Part shown: positions 51,034-59,790 of the stretch, piece by piece
Layout: the number at the start of each line of letters is the position of its first letter
Position numbering within the stretch: the first letter of the stretch is position 1
NCBI GenBank assembly: GCA_035306605.1
Contig: DATGNR010000042.1
Direction: 5' to 3' (one strand)
Source of the DNA: Xanthomarina sp035306605
Lineage (GTDB): Bacteria > Bacteroidota > Bacteroidia > Flavobacteriales > Flavobacteriaceae
DNA length: 64,000 bases
The notes under the pieces: generated by a model
The model's input: the letters and a program-made list of their open reading frames with translations, nothing else
The model's database searches: none
Told to the model about the DNA's origin: nothing
Translations under genes and position numbers: made by a program

Positions 51034-51984
51034 TTATTTTTTTATAAGACCTAATTCTATTAGCCTTTCATTTAAGAATTCTCCCGCAGTAATATCTTCG
51101 AATTGTTTTGGGTTATTCTCATCGATACAACCTTCTAAAACATTTAATTTCATATCGCTAACAGGATGCATGAAAAATGGAATAGAGTAGCGAGAGGTTC
51201 CCCAAAGTTCTCTAGGTGGATTTATCACTCGATGAATGGTTGATTTCAATTTGTTATTTGTGTGTCTAGATAACATGTCGCCCACATTAATCATTAATTC
51301 GTCTGGTTCAGCAATAGCATCTAACCATTCTCCTTTATGATTTTGAACCTGTAAACCTCTACCTTGAGCTCCCATTAACAAAGTAATTAGGTTAATGTCT
51401 CCATGAGCAGCGGCACGAACTGCATTTTTAGGTTCATTTATAATAGGAGGGTAGTGTATTGGTCTTAAAATACTATTTCCGTTATGAATGTAGTTATCAA
51501 AATAAGTTTCTTCTAAGCCTAAATGTAAAGCTAAAGCGCGTAATACGTATTTAGCTGTTTTTTCTAACATTTTATAGGTTTCTTTTCCAACCTTATTGAA
51601 TTCTGGAAGTTCTTCAACCTCTACGTTTCTCGGGTATTCAGCTTCAAGTTTTGGGTTGTTTTCCACATACTGTCCAAAATGCCAGAATTCCTTTAAATCT
51701 CCTTCTTTTTTTCCTTTAGCACTTTCTTTACCAAATGAAATATAACCTCGTTGACCACCAATACCTTCAATTTCATATTTACGTTTGGTTTCAACCGGTA
51801 GAGAAAAGAATTTCTTTACTTCACTATAAAGATTATCTACTAAGGTGTCGTCTAAAAAATGACCTTTTAGGGCAACAAACCCTATTTCTTCGTACGCTTT
51901 TCCTATTTCATCTACAAACTTTTGTTTCCTTACAGGATCGCCGGAGGTAAAATCGTTTAAATTTACGCTTGGTATATTATTCAT
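51034..51984 (-). CDS. Isopenicillin N synthase-like 2-oxoglutarate/Fe(II) dioxygenase
   Basis: The 316-residue protein has the N-terminal DIOX_N region (VNLNDFTSGDPVRKQKFVDEIGKAYEEIGFVALKG-like helix and strand) and a double-stranded beta-helix core. The iron ligands are in AAHGDINLITLL (His and Asp) and TIHRVINP (His), and the RYSIPFF motif carries the 2-oxoglutarate-binding arginine and serine. It should oxidise a small molecule in the cytoplasm. The substrate is not identifiable. It lies upstream of the SUI1 operon and divergent from the E1 dehydrogenase gene. Confidence 0.9.
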   Translation of the reverse strand: MNNIPSVNLNDFTSGDPVRKQKFVDEIGKAYEEIGFVALKGHFLDDTLVDNLYSEVKKFFSLPVETKRKYEIEGIGGQRGYISFGKESAKGKKEGDLKEFWHFGQYVENNPKLEAEYPRNVEVEELPEFNKVGKETYKMLEKTAKYVLRALALHLGLEETYFDNYIHNGNSILRPIHYPPIINEPKNAVRAAAHGDINLITLLMGAQGRGLQVQNHKGEWLDAIAEPDELMINVGDMLSRHTNNKLKSTIHRVINPPRELWGTSRYSIPFFMHPVSDMKLNVLEGCIDENNPKQFEDITAGEFLNERLIELGLIKK

Positions 51985-52067
51985 AAGTGATTATTTTATT
52001 TTGAGTGTCTTACAAATGTACGAAAACATTATAAAGTTTTACATACTAAATATTTTAAGATTAATAA

Positions 52068-52095
52068 TTGGAATGCACAATTAGTAGTATATTTG
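52068..52095 (+). promoter_or_regulatory. Promoter candidate of the E1 dehydrogenase gene
   Basis: TTG at 52068-52070 and the exact TAnnTTTG match TATATTTG at 52088-52095 are separated by 17 bases, slightly shorter than usual. The ATG at 52111 follows 15 bases later. Confidence 0.45.
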
Positions 52096-52110
52096 ACAAA
52101 CATTTTTTTA

Positions 52111-54117
52111 ATGAGTACTATGCTGTCTAAACATACAGAAATTCAATACAACAAGACAAATCTAGATTCTAATAAATTACTAGAATTATATAGAAATATG
52201 TTGAAGCCTCGATTGATAGAAGAGAAAATGCTAATTCTATTACGTCAGGGGAAAGTATCAAAATGGTTTTCAGGAATTGGCCAAGAGGCAATTTCCGTTG
52301 GAGTAACCATGTCTTTACATAAAGACGAATATATTTTACCAATGCACCGAAATTTAGGTGTTTTTACTACTAGGGAAATTCCGTTATATCGTTTATTTAG
52401 TCAATGGCAAGGAAAAGCCAACGGATTTACGAAAGGCCGTGACCGATCGTTTCACTTTGGAACTCAGGAGTTCAAGATTGTTGGAATGATTTCGCATTTA
52501 GGTCCTCAATTAGGTGTTGCTGATGGGATTGCGCTTGCTAGTAAATTGCAAAATAAAAACCAAGTAACCGCTGTATTTACAGGTGAAGGAGGAACTAGTG
52601 AAGGAGATTTTCATGAAGCTTTAAACGTTGCCTCGGTTTGGCAATTGCCAGTTATCTTCTGTGTTGAAAATAACGGATATGGACTGTCTACACCAACTAA
52701 TGAACAATATCATTGTAAAGATATAGCCGATCGTGCTATAGGTTATGGGATGGAGTCTCATATTATAGATGGAAATAATATTATTGAAGTTTATACGAAG
52801 GTTAGAGATTTAGCGGAAAGCCTAAGAGAAAACCCTCGTCCAGTGTTGTTAGAGTTTAAAACCTTTAGAATGCGTGGGCATGAAGAAGCTAGTGGAACCA
52901 AATATGTGCCACAAGAATTAATGGATGAGTGGGCTAAAAAAGACCCTCTTGAAAATTTCCAAACTTATTTGAAGGAAGAAGGAATTTTAAGTGAAACTCA
53001 AGAAGCTACCTTTAGAGAAGAAATTTTACGTGAAATTAATGAGCATCTTCAATTGGCTTTTGATGAAAAAGTTATCTCGCCAAATGAAAGTGATGAGTTA
53101 AATGATGTGTATAAACCGTTTAACTACAAGGAGGTTGCTAAAAACAATGAAACTAAAGAGATTCGATTGATTGATGCGATTTCTGAAGGTCTAAAACAGT
53201 CTATGGAGAGACATGATAACCTAGTTATTATGGGTCAAGATGTGGCTGAATACGGTGGTGTTTTTAAGATAACTGAAGGTTTTGTCGAGCAATTTGGAAA
53301 AGACCGCGTTAGAAATACACCTATCTGTGAATCTGCTATTGTAGAAGCGGGTATGGGCTTATCTATTGCAGGAATGAAGAGTGTGGTTGAAATGCAATTT
53401 GCTGACTTTGTGACTTCAGGCTTTAATCCTGTAGTTAATTATTTAGCAAAATCGCATTATAGATGGAATCAAGAGGCCGATGTGGTAGTTAGAATGCCAT
53501 GTGGAGCGGGAGTTGCAGCTGGACCTTTCCACTCGCAAACTAACGAAGCTTGGTTTACAAAAACCCCTGGTTTAAAAGTGGTTTATCCTGCCTTTCCAAT
53601 GGATGCTAAAGGCTTATTGGCTACTGCGATAAACGATCCGAACCCTGTGTTGTTTTTTGAACATAAAGCCTTGTATAGAAGCATTAGACAGGAAGTTCCA
53701 ACAGATTACTTTACTTTACCTTTCGGAAAAGCATCACTGTTAAAAGAAGGGAATGATGTTACTATTATTTCTTATGGTGCTGGAGTTCATTGGGCTTTAG
53801 AAACCCTTGAGAAAAACCCTGAAATTCAAGCTGATTTAATTGACTTAAGAACTTTGCAGCCTTTAGATACAGAAGCTATTTATGCTTCCGTAAAGAAAAC
53901 AGGTCGCGCCATTATTTTACAAGAAGACTCTTTATTTGGAGGAATTGCTTCCGATATTTCTTCTATGATTATGGAGAACTGTTTTGAATACCTAGATGCA
54001 CCGGTAAAACGTGTTGCTAGTTTGGAAACACCTATTCCATTTATCAATCAATTGGAAGAGCAATATTTAGCTAAAGGGAAGTTTGAAGCGGCTTTAAAAG
54101 ATTTGTTAGCTTATTAA
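52111..54117 (+). CDS. Fused E1 alpha-beta subunit of a 2-oxoacid (branched-chain) dehydrogenase
   Basis: The protein of 668 residues joins E1 alpha (about 1-330) and E1 beta (about 345-668) that are separate in most bacteria. The thiamine diphosphate motif of the alpha half runs GEGGTSEGDFHEALNVA to VENNGYGLSTPT. The beta half has MGQDVAEYGGVFKITEG and the transketolase C-terminal region DLIDLRTLQPLD. The alpha part resembles branched-chain 2-oxoacid enzymes (MRGHEEASGTKYVP). With E2 and E3 encoded elsewhere, it would decarboxylate 2-oxoisovalerate or a related acid for branched fatty acid primers. I chose ATG 52111 over an in-frame TTG inside the promoter. Confidence 0.93.
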   Translation: MSTMLSKHTEIQYNKTNLDSNKLLELYRNMLKPRLIEEKMLILLRQGKVSKWFSGIGQEAISVGVTMSLHKDEYILPMHRNLGVFTTREIPLYRLFSQWQGKANGFTKGRDRSFHFGTQEFKIVGMISHLGPQLGVADGIALASKLQNKNQVTAVFTGEGGTSEGDFHEALNVASVWQLPVIFCVENNGYGLSTPTNEQYHCKDIADRAIGYGMESHIIDGNNIIEVYTKVRDLAESLRENPRPVLLEFKTFRMRGHEEASGTKYVPQELMDEWAKKDPLENFQTYLKEEGILSETQEATFREEILREINEHLQLAFDEKVISPNESDELNDVYKPFNYKEVAKNNETKEIRLIDAISEGLKQSMERHDNLVIMGQDVAEYGGVFKITEGFVEQFGKDRVRNTPICESAIVEAGMGLSIAGMKSVVEMQFADFVTSGFNPVVNYLAKSHYRWNQEADVVVRMPCGAGVAAGPFHSQTNEAWFTKTPGLKVVYPAFPMDAKGLLATAINDPNPVLFFEHKALYRSIRQEVPTDYFTLPFGKASLLKEGNDVTIISYGAGVHWALETLEKNPEIQADLIDLRTLQPLDTEAIYASVKKTGRAIILQEDSLFGGIASDISSMIMENCFEYLDAPVKRVASLETPIPFINQLEEQYLAKGKFEAALKDLLAY

Positions 54118-54136
54118 GCAATTACCTATAGAATAT

Positions 54137-54164
54137 AAAAAGAGAGCCAATTGGCTCTCTTTTT
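54137..54164. terminator. Bidirectional terminator between the E1 and dipeptidase genes
   Basis: AAAAAGAGAGCCAA and TTGGCTCTCTTTTT form a perfect 14-base palindrome with A and T runs at its ends, so it can serve both convergent genes. Confidence 0.92.
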
Positions 54165-54184
54165 ATTTACATAATCTTCAATGA

Positions 54185-55498
54185 TTACTTTAAAGAATTG
54201 GCGAAAGCTTGAACTTCGTCCAGCACGCGTAATAAGTTTCCACTCCAAATCATTTCAATTTGTTTTTCTGTGTAGCCACGTTTTACCAATTCAAGGGTTA
54301 TATTAAAAGTTTCTGAAGCATCATTCCAACCCTCGATTCCACCGCCACCATCAAAATCACTACTAATGCCCACGTGTTCGATGCCAATTTTATTCACTAG
54401 GTAATCGATATGGTCCACGAAGTCTGAAACATTTACGTTAGGCGGGAAGCCTTCTATTTTATCTGCTTTGGCATTTGCTATATCCATAACTTTTTTATAA
54501 TATCCAAAGAAGTCTTCTTTCTCTTGTGGTTCTAAGGCCATGACTTCATCGAAGGAGTTATACCATTTAAGTCCTAATGAATCTGCCACTTTTTTACGAA
54601 TTAAGTTAATTTCAGCATTTCTTGCTTCCATTTTCTTCGCATTCACAAACTCATCTAAAGCAACTACTTGAATTACACCGCCATTTTCCTTTAATAATTC
54701 TAACTGTTCGTCGTCTAGATTCCTGCTTACATCACTTAAGGCTCTAGCCGCTGAATGAGATGCAATTATTGGCACCCTACTTAATCTTACCATTTGCTTC
54801 ATGGCTTCTTTGGAAGGGTGTGAAATGTCTACCATAATTCCTAATCTGTTCATTTCTGCAATGGCTAGTTTTCCCATATCGCTTAAGCCATTGTGTAACC
54901 AAATATCGTCTTCTTCACCCGTATGACTATCGCTTAACTGGCTATGGCCGTTGTGAGCCAAAGACATATATCGTGCGCCAAGTTGATGAAATTTCTCAAT
55001 GTTTTTGAGGTCTAGACCTACAGGATAGCCATTTTCAACTCCAATCATAGCTACTTTTTTTCCTGAGGCTACAATTCTTCTAACATCATTAGAAGTTAAA
55101 GCTAGCTCTATTTGGTCTGGAGCATATTTTGTTACTAGGTTATGGATGGCTTCAAAATGATCCATAGCGCTTTTATGTGCGGTTTCATACCCTTGAGTTG
55201 ATAATGAGTCTTGCGCTGTATAAACAATAAACCAAGCTACGTTTAGTCCTCCAGCTTCCATTTTTGGCAGGGTAACTTGGGAGTTTAGATCTTGTGTATA
55301 ATTAAGGGAATCAGTAAAGTTTTTCAGATTGAAATCGATATGTGTATCTAGGGTAATTACTCGTTCATGGATAGCTTTAGCCTGTTCTACTAGGGTAAGA
55401 GAATCCTTTGTCATATTTGATTCAGGCGTTTGTTTGGCTTCATTTTTGCAAGACATAAGAGCAAGAATGAAAATTAGAATTAAAAAATTTGGTTTCAT
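54185..55498 (-). CDS. Membrane dipeptidase, peptidase family M19, lipoprotein
   Basis: The protein of about 437 residues has a lipoprotein signal from ATG at 55498 (FLILIFILALMSCKNE, Cys at about 16). It is an M19 metal-dependent dipeptidase: the TLDTHIDFN motif holds the first zinc histidine and aspartate, and MVDISHPSKEAM and IIASHSAARAL supply further metal ligands. It cleaves dipeptides or some D-containing peptides in the envelope. The reading frame extends 27 codons upstream, but that region lacks signal-peptide character. It diverges from the 3D-domain gene. Confidence 0.93.
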   Translation of the reverse strand: MKPNFLILIFILALMSCKNEAKQTPESNMTKDSLTLVEQAKAIHERVITLDTHIDFNLKNFTDSLNYTQDLNSQVTLPKMEAGGLNVAWFIVYTAQDSLSTQGYETAHKSAMDHFEAIHNLVTKYAPDQIELALTSNDVRRIVASGKKVAMIGVENGYPVGLDLKNIEKFHQLGARYMSLAHNGHSQLSDSHTGEEDDIWLHNGLSDMGKLAIAEMNRLGIMVDISHPSKEAMKQMVRLSRVPIIASHSAARALSDVSRNLDDEQLELLKENGGVIQVVALDEFVNAKKMEARNAEINLIRKKVADSLGLKWYNSFDEVMALEPQEKEDFFGYYKKVMDIANAKADKIEGFPPNVNVSDFVDHIDYLVNKIGIEHVGISSDFDGGGGIEGWNDASETFNITLELVKRGYTEKQIEMIWSGNLLRVLDEVQAFANSLK

Positions 55499-55591
55499 GT
55501 TTTTGGTTTGTTTTTGTGATGTGAAGTTACAAAAAAGATATGGAGGATTTAATTCGCTAAAAATTGTATATTTAATCAAGCTATTTTAATA

Positions 55592-56014
55592 ATGATTTTA
55601 AAGATATTCGTTTACACAATAATGTTTGTTTGGAGTTCTAGTTGTACAACCGTTGAAAAGGATCCGTATACTTGGAAGCCTTTAAAGGTTACGGCATCTG
55701 CATACAACTCGGTTGCTTCTCAAACAAATGGGAACCCTCAAATTACTGCTTTTGGGGACAGCCTAAAACCAGGTTTGAAATATATAGCCGTTTCTAGGGA
55801 TTTACAAGCTTTAGGACTGACTTACAATACGCCTGTTAAAATTGAAGGGCTTGAAGGGATTTACTTAGTAAAGGATAAAATGCATTCGCGATGGACGAAT
55901 AAAATAGATATTTACATGGGGACCGATGTGAAAGCAGCAAGGCATTGGGGAAGAAAAAAGGTACATATTCAGTATGGAGTTCTAGAGGAGGAAGCTGTTA
56001 CAGAAACAGATTAG
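55592..56014 (+). CDS. 3D-domain lipoprotein (RlpA/MltA-like fold)
   Basis: The 140-residue protein has a lipoprotein signal with lipobox SSSC near Cys18. The mature part is a double-psi beta barrel of the 3D family: VTASAYNSVASQTNG, FGDSLKPGLKYIAVSRD, and a C-terminal IDIYMGTDVKAARHWGRKKV with the spaced aspartates that name the family. Such domains bind or cleave glycan strands of peptidoglycan. It lies divergent from the M19 dipeptidase gene, which fits an envelope role. Catalytic activity is not established by the sequence. Confidence 0.9.
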   Translation: MILKIFVYTIMFVWSSSCTTVEKDPYTWKPLKVTASAYNSVASQTNGNPQITAFGDSLKPGLKYIAVSRDLQALGLTYNTPVKIEGLEGIYLVKDKMHSRWTNKIDIYMGTDVKAARHWGRKKVHIQYGVLEEEAVTETD

Positions 56015-56027
56015 TATTGTTTAGGGA

Positions 56028-56159
56028 CTAAAGTTTATATTGTTTGATCCCTATCCAAAGTTCTTCGTTTAATTTGTAAAAACTCTCATGAAGTTTATTT
56101 ACAGAAAAATATTCCGTCCTCTCATCCGTGTCTCGTAAAAATTTAATGACTGCTTTCAT
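56028..56159 (-). CDS. Possible 43-residue protein in the tiny-ORF cluster
   Basis: A complete frame from ATG at 56159 to TAG at 56028-56030 encodes MKAVIKFLRDTDERTEYF and onward, ending with a helix-like WIGIKQYKL. Codon choice and charged, amphipathic character look gene-like, but it is too short to be sure. It lies downstream of two further short reading frames (56197-56302 and 56315-56417) on the same strand. No recognised family and no RNA or promoter evidence beyond position. Confidence 0.4.
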   Translation of the reverse strand: MKAVIKFLRDTDERTEYFSVNKLHESFYKLNEELWIGIKQYKL

Positions 56160-56196
56160 TTTAATGGGTATTTATAAAGGTTTGTTTCGGATGGTT

Positions 56197-56302
56197 TTAC
56201 ATATGTTCGGCAAGTTCACCTATGTCTTTTGGTGTTTTTCCAGGCATTTGCAATTCTTTCACAATTAACAAATGCTCGTTGGTTGTTTTTAAATGCTTTC
56301 AT
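56197..56302 (-). pseudogene. Short reading frame with an apparent +1 frameshift near its start
   Basis: From ATG at 56302 the reading frame itself gives a 28-residue basic peptide. Moving one base (+1) after the first few codons opens a much more gene-like frame of 33 residues ending KTPKDIGELAEHM and stop at 56197-56199. This is what a single inserted base would produce. It could be a decayed small gene or a chance pattern. See the finding on this cluster. Confidence 0.35.
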
Positions 56303-56314
56303 GATTTTTGGTTT

Positions 56315-56417
56315 TTAATTAATAATGCCATTAAAAGCATCTTCTTTTTGCATTCCAAGCATAACTTTTGCTTTTGCTAGGTATGTGTTTTCCAATGTTG
56401 CTGTTTAAAGTTCTCAT
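56315..56417 (-). pseudogene. Second short reading frame with an apparent +1 frameshift
   Basis: From ATG at 56417 the direct frame gives a 28-residue basic peptide; the +1 frame gives a gene-like run, LENTYLAKAKVMLGMQKEDAF and onward, to a stop at 56315-56317. It sits 13 bases upstream of the similarly broken frame at 56302. No domain is recognised. Confidence 0.33.
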
Positions 56418-56684
56418 AATGATTGATTTAAATAATGATTGATACTAAAAAGACGATTATTGAAATTTATTGTTACAAACTTGGGTATCTGAAACCTGAT
56501 ATTTAACACTATTTAACAGGTGTAGAGCGGTTTATATAAGAAGAAGGAGGCGTTTAATTAAGTACATTTGAATAATTAATTAAAGTTTTGATAAAAAATT
56601 GGATATTACTTTATAAGGTACGATTTTTGAGTAGTTATATTTTTTAATTTAGAAACGTTTTTCTAGAAATACCTGAGCTTAACT
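56418..56684. other. Intergenic region upstream of the secreted-protein gene
   Basis: About 270 AT-rich bases hold no convincing gene. TACATTTG at 56563-56570 matches TAnnTTTG on the plus strand and could start the transcript of the gene at 56685, giving a leader of about 110 bases. Confidence 0.35.
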
Positions 56685-57374
56685 ATGAAATACATTTGTT
56701 TCATCTTCCTATATTTTATTTCTGTAACGGCTTTTTCTCAAATAGACGCTAGTATGGAATCTACTAGTATTCCAGCAGTTAAAAGTGATGAAGGCGTTAA
56801 AGGAGAAGGTCTTTTTGAATCAAAACCTATTGAGAATAAAGGCTTAAGTACCGCTAATTCCGATAGAATTAACGGATTATCGGTACCCAAGCAAAATGAG
56901 TTAGCTAATCCAAACGAGAAAGGTTTTTCCATGATTGGTGGTGAAACTTTTGGTAATCCAGCCGAACTTTACACTAAGCAAATTAAAAAACACTCCAGGT
57001 TTACCGAAGTAGAGTCTCTTTCTAGAGATAACGGAAGTAGAACCAATCAATATTTAGGAGATTTTAAAACTGGATTTTCTAGGGTAAATATTGTTTATAG
57101 AGACCATCAATATCCAGATGGAGATCGTGTTCGTATTTTTGTAAATGACGAAGTGGTTATGCCAAACGTTTTATTACATTCTTCGTTTAGTGGCTTTAAT
57201 TTAGATTTAGTTGATGGATTTAATAAAATAGACTTTCAAGCACTAAATCAAGGAGAGTCTGGGCCAAATACGGCTGAGCTTAGAGTTTTAGATGACGATG
57301 GTAATATAATTGCTTCTGGAGTTTGGAATTTGGCAACCGGAGTAAAGGCTACGCTTATTGTTATTAAAGAATAG
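56685..57374 (+). CDS. Secreted protein of unknown function
   Basis: The 229-residue protein has a signal peptide (MKYICFIFLYFISVTAFSQ). The mature N-terminal 80 residues are polar and low in structure (ESTSIPAVKSDEGVKGEG), and the C-terminal 120 residues look like one beta-sandwich domain: FSRVNIVYRDHQYPDGDRVRIFVND, then LVDGFNKIDFQALNQGESGPNTAELRVLDDDG. The D-G-D and acidic loop features suggest metal binding, but no catalytic motif is seen. I recognise this only as a conserved flavobacterial secreted protein. It overlaps the convergent pseudouridine synthase gene by 11 bases. Confidence 0.75.
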   Translation: MKYICFIFLYFISVTAFSQIDASMESTSIPAVKSDEGVKGEGLFESKPIENKGLSTANSDRINGLSVPKQNELANPNEKGFSMIGGETFGNPAELYTKQIKKHSRFTEVESLSRDNGSRTNQYLGDFKTGFSRVNIVYRDHQYPDGDRVRIFVNDEVVMPNVLLHSSFSGFNLDLVDGFNKIDFQALNQGESGPNTAELRVLDDDGNIIASGVWNLATGVKATLIVIKE

Positions 57375-57942
57375 TTGCTATTGCTTCAATTTCTCCAGGT
57401 TGCATTTCATTTAGTTTAAACCCTCCAATTCTTACTCGGACTAGGCGCAAAGTTGGAAACCCCACGGCAGATGTCATTTTTCTAACTTGTCTAAATTTCC
57501 CTTCTGTTAAAGTAATGGAAAGCCAACTTGTTGGTCCGTGTTTTTCATCTCTAACAAAACGTTCAGGAACCATTGGAATATTTTCTAAGCAAGAAACTTT
57601 AAAAGCTTTGGATAAATAAGGAGTTCCATTCACTGAAATTTCAACCCCTTCTTTGAGCTTTTTAATAGCTTCTGGAGTAATCAGGCCGTCAACCATGACG
57701 TAATATTCCTTTTCAACCTGAGAACTTCTTATGTGTTCGCTCATTTTTCCGTCGGTAGTCAATAAAATTAATCCTTCCGATTTTTCATCCAATCTACCAA
57801 TAGCCATTACATTCTCTGGAAATTCATATAAGCCTCCTAAAAGTTTTTTGTTTCGTCTTTTGCTTTGATTATTAACAAATTGGCTTAAATAACCATAGGG
57901 TTTGTAGAGCTTAAAATGTTGATGTTTTTGATGATTGCCCAT
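57364..57942 (-). CDS. rluE: Pseudouridine synthase, RsuA/RluE family
   Basis: The 192-residue protein lacks the N-terminal S4 domain and opens directly into the catalytic domain (HFKLYKPYGYLSQF). The active-site motif is AIGRLDEKSEGLILLTTDG with the catalytic aspartate near residue 52, and a second block is the LTEGKFRQVRKMTSAVGFPTLRLVRVRIG run near 148. The compact S4-less form is that of RluE, which modifies U2457 of 23S rRNA in E. coli. Its exact rRNA position here is inferred from family only. Confidence 0.9.
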   Translation of the reverse strand: MGNHQKHQHFKLYKPYGYLSQFVNNQSKRRNKKLLGGLYEFPENVMAIGRLDEKSEGLILLTTDGKMSEHIRSSQVEKEYYVMVDGLITPEAIKKLKEGVEISVNGTPYLSKAFKVSCLENIPMVPERFVRDEKHGPTSWLSITLTEGKFRQVRKMTSAVGFPTLRLVRVRIGGFKLNEMQPGEIEAIATIL

Positions 57943-58094
57943 AATATAATAAAATAAGAAACTGTATTAAAATGGATATGTAGCGTACTTCCAAATCTTA
58001 TTAACTGCAAATGTTGAAAATTCTTAGCAATATTATTCTGTTCTAAGGGGTAAATACTCTAAAAAGACCTTATTTTTGCACATTACAAATTTTT

Positions 58095-59654
58095 ATGAGC
58101 AAGACAGTAACATCTTTAGAATTAGAAGACAGACGTGTAGGAAAAGATCTTTATAGCTACCAAAAAGGTGCTATTGATAAGGTTTTCAAATGCTTTGAAG
58201 AGGCTCCGAAAGACTATCATTTACTATATCAATTACCAACAGGAGGAGGGAAGACCGTTATTTTTTCTGAAATTGTTAGGCAGTATTTAAAACACCACAA
58301 AAAGAAAGTTTTGGTTATGACTCATCGAATTGAGTTATGCCGACAAACTTCTAACATGTTGGAAGAGTTTGGAGTGGTTAACAAGGTGGTTAGCAGTAAG
58401 GCTAATTTGGACGATCAAGCGCAATACAGTTGTTTTGTGGCTATGGTGGAAACCTTAAACAATCGTTTACAGGAAGACAAATTAGATATATCAGATATTG
58501 GTTTAGTGATTATTGATGAGGCCCATTACAACTCTTTTACTAAGTTGTTTAAGTATTTTGAGAAATCGTTTATCCTTGGAGTTACAGCAACCCCTTTAAG
58601 TTCAAACATAAAACTTCCAATGAAGGATAATTATGATGAGCTTATTGTAGGTGAAACAATTGAGTCCTTAATTAAAAACAAATTTTTATCGCAAGCAGAA
58701 ATCTATTCCTATAATGTAGGATTAACTTCTTTGGTTGTTGGTGCTAACGGAGATTATACTGTAAAATCTTCTGAAGATTTATACACCAATAACGATATGC
58801 TTACTAAGTTGATGCAAGCATACGAAGAGCGTTCGAAAGGGAAGAAGACCCTAATTTTTAATAATGGTATTAACACCTCGTTACACGTATACGATACCTT
58901 CCGTGCAGCAGGTTATCCGGTAGCACATTTAGATAATACCAATACCAAGAAGGAAAGACGTAAAATTTTAAAATGGTTTAGAGATACACCAGATGCTATT
59001 TTAACTTCTGTAAGTATTTTAACAACAGGTTTTGATGAACCAACTGTTGAAACCATTATTCTGAACCGAGCAACCAAATCGTTAACTCTTTATTATCAGA
59101 TGATTGGTCGTGGGTCACGTATTTTAAAAGATAAAACAAGTTTTAACGTTATTGATTTAGGGAACAATTTACACCGATTTGGTCCTTGGGGAGCAGATTT
59201 AGATTGGCAACGAATATTTAAATCGCCTAACTATTATTTAGATAATATTTTAAGTGATGAAGAATTAGAAGATAATTTTAGATACGAAATGCCAGATGAG
59301 CTACGTGCTGAGTTTGGAAATTCGGATTCTGTTTATTTTAATATTAAAGAAACCTATATAAGTGCCGTGAGAAATGGAGAATCCTCGAAGGTTGTTTTAG
59401 AGCGTTCCATTGAACATCATGCTAAAATTTGTATAGAAAATAGTGAGGATTTATATGATGCCTTAGACCTTGCTAAAAAGTTAGGAGACGACATAGACTA
59501 CAGAATTCATCGTTATACAAAATGTATTAGTAAAAGTACTTATAATTTTGTTGAATGGTTGAAAGACGATTATAGAAAAAAACTTAGAGCGTATTTAAGA
59601 TCTAATTTTGATGAAGTATTTGAGGAAGTTCATGGTAGACCAGCTGAAAGTTAA
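58095..59654 (+). CDS. Superfamily 2 DEAD/DEAH-box helicase (RadD-like)
   Basis: The 519-residue protein has the SF2 helicase core: Q-like opening LYSYQKGAIDKVF, motif I LPTGGGKTVIF near residue 50, motif II IIDEAHYNSFTKLF near 140, motif III GVTATP, and motif VI QMIGRGSRILKD near 335. The C-terminal 150 residues are a helical extension without a recognised domain. The layout resembles RadD/YejH-type proteins with a role in DNA repair. A TATTTTTG element (58071-58078) lies shortly upstream. It ends at a shared terminator. Confidence 0.88.
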   Translation: MSKTVTSLELEDRRVGKDLYSYQKGAIDKVFKCFEEAPKDYHLLYQLPTGGGKTVIFSEIVRQYLKHHKKKVLVMTHRIELCRQTSNMLEEFGVVNKVVSSKANLDDQAQYSCFVAMVETLNNRLQEDKLDISDIGLVIIDEAHYNSFTKLFKYFEKSFILGVTATPLSSNIKLPMKDNYDELIVGETIESLIKNKFLSQAEIYSYNVGLTSLVVGANGDYTVKSSEDLYTNNDMLTKLMQAYEERSKGKKTLIFNNGINTSLHVYDTFRAAGYPVAHLDNTNTKKERRKILKWFRDTPDAILTSVSILTTGFDEPTVETIILNRATKSLTLYYQMIGRGSRILKDKTSFNVIDLGNNLHRFGPWGADLDWQRIFKSPNYYLDNILSDEELEDNFRYEMPDELRAEFGNSDSVYFNIKETYISAVRNGESSKVVLERSIEHHAKICIENSEDLYDALDLAKKLGDDIDYRIHRYTKCISKSTYNFVEWLKDDYRKKLRAYLRSNFDEVFEEVHGRPAES

Positions 59655-59720
59655 ACCATTCTTTTAAGTTGTAATCCAAAGCAAAATAAGCTTGTTTACT
59701 AGGAGAAGTTATCTCAAATT

Positions 59721-59757
59721 AAAAAGACGTTGTCAATAGTGACAACGTCTTTTTTTT
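59721..59757. terminator. Bidirectional terminator between helicase and ompA genes
   Basis: AAAAAGACGTTGTCA pairs perfectly with TGACAACGTCTTTTT across an ATAG loop, with A and T runs outside, so it fits both convergent genes. Confidence 0.92.
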
Positions 59758-59790
59758 ATGGACTAATTATAACATCATGTTGAGGATGTA

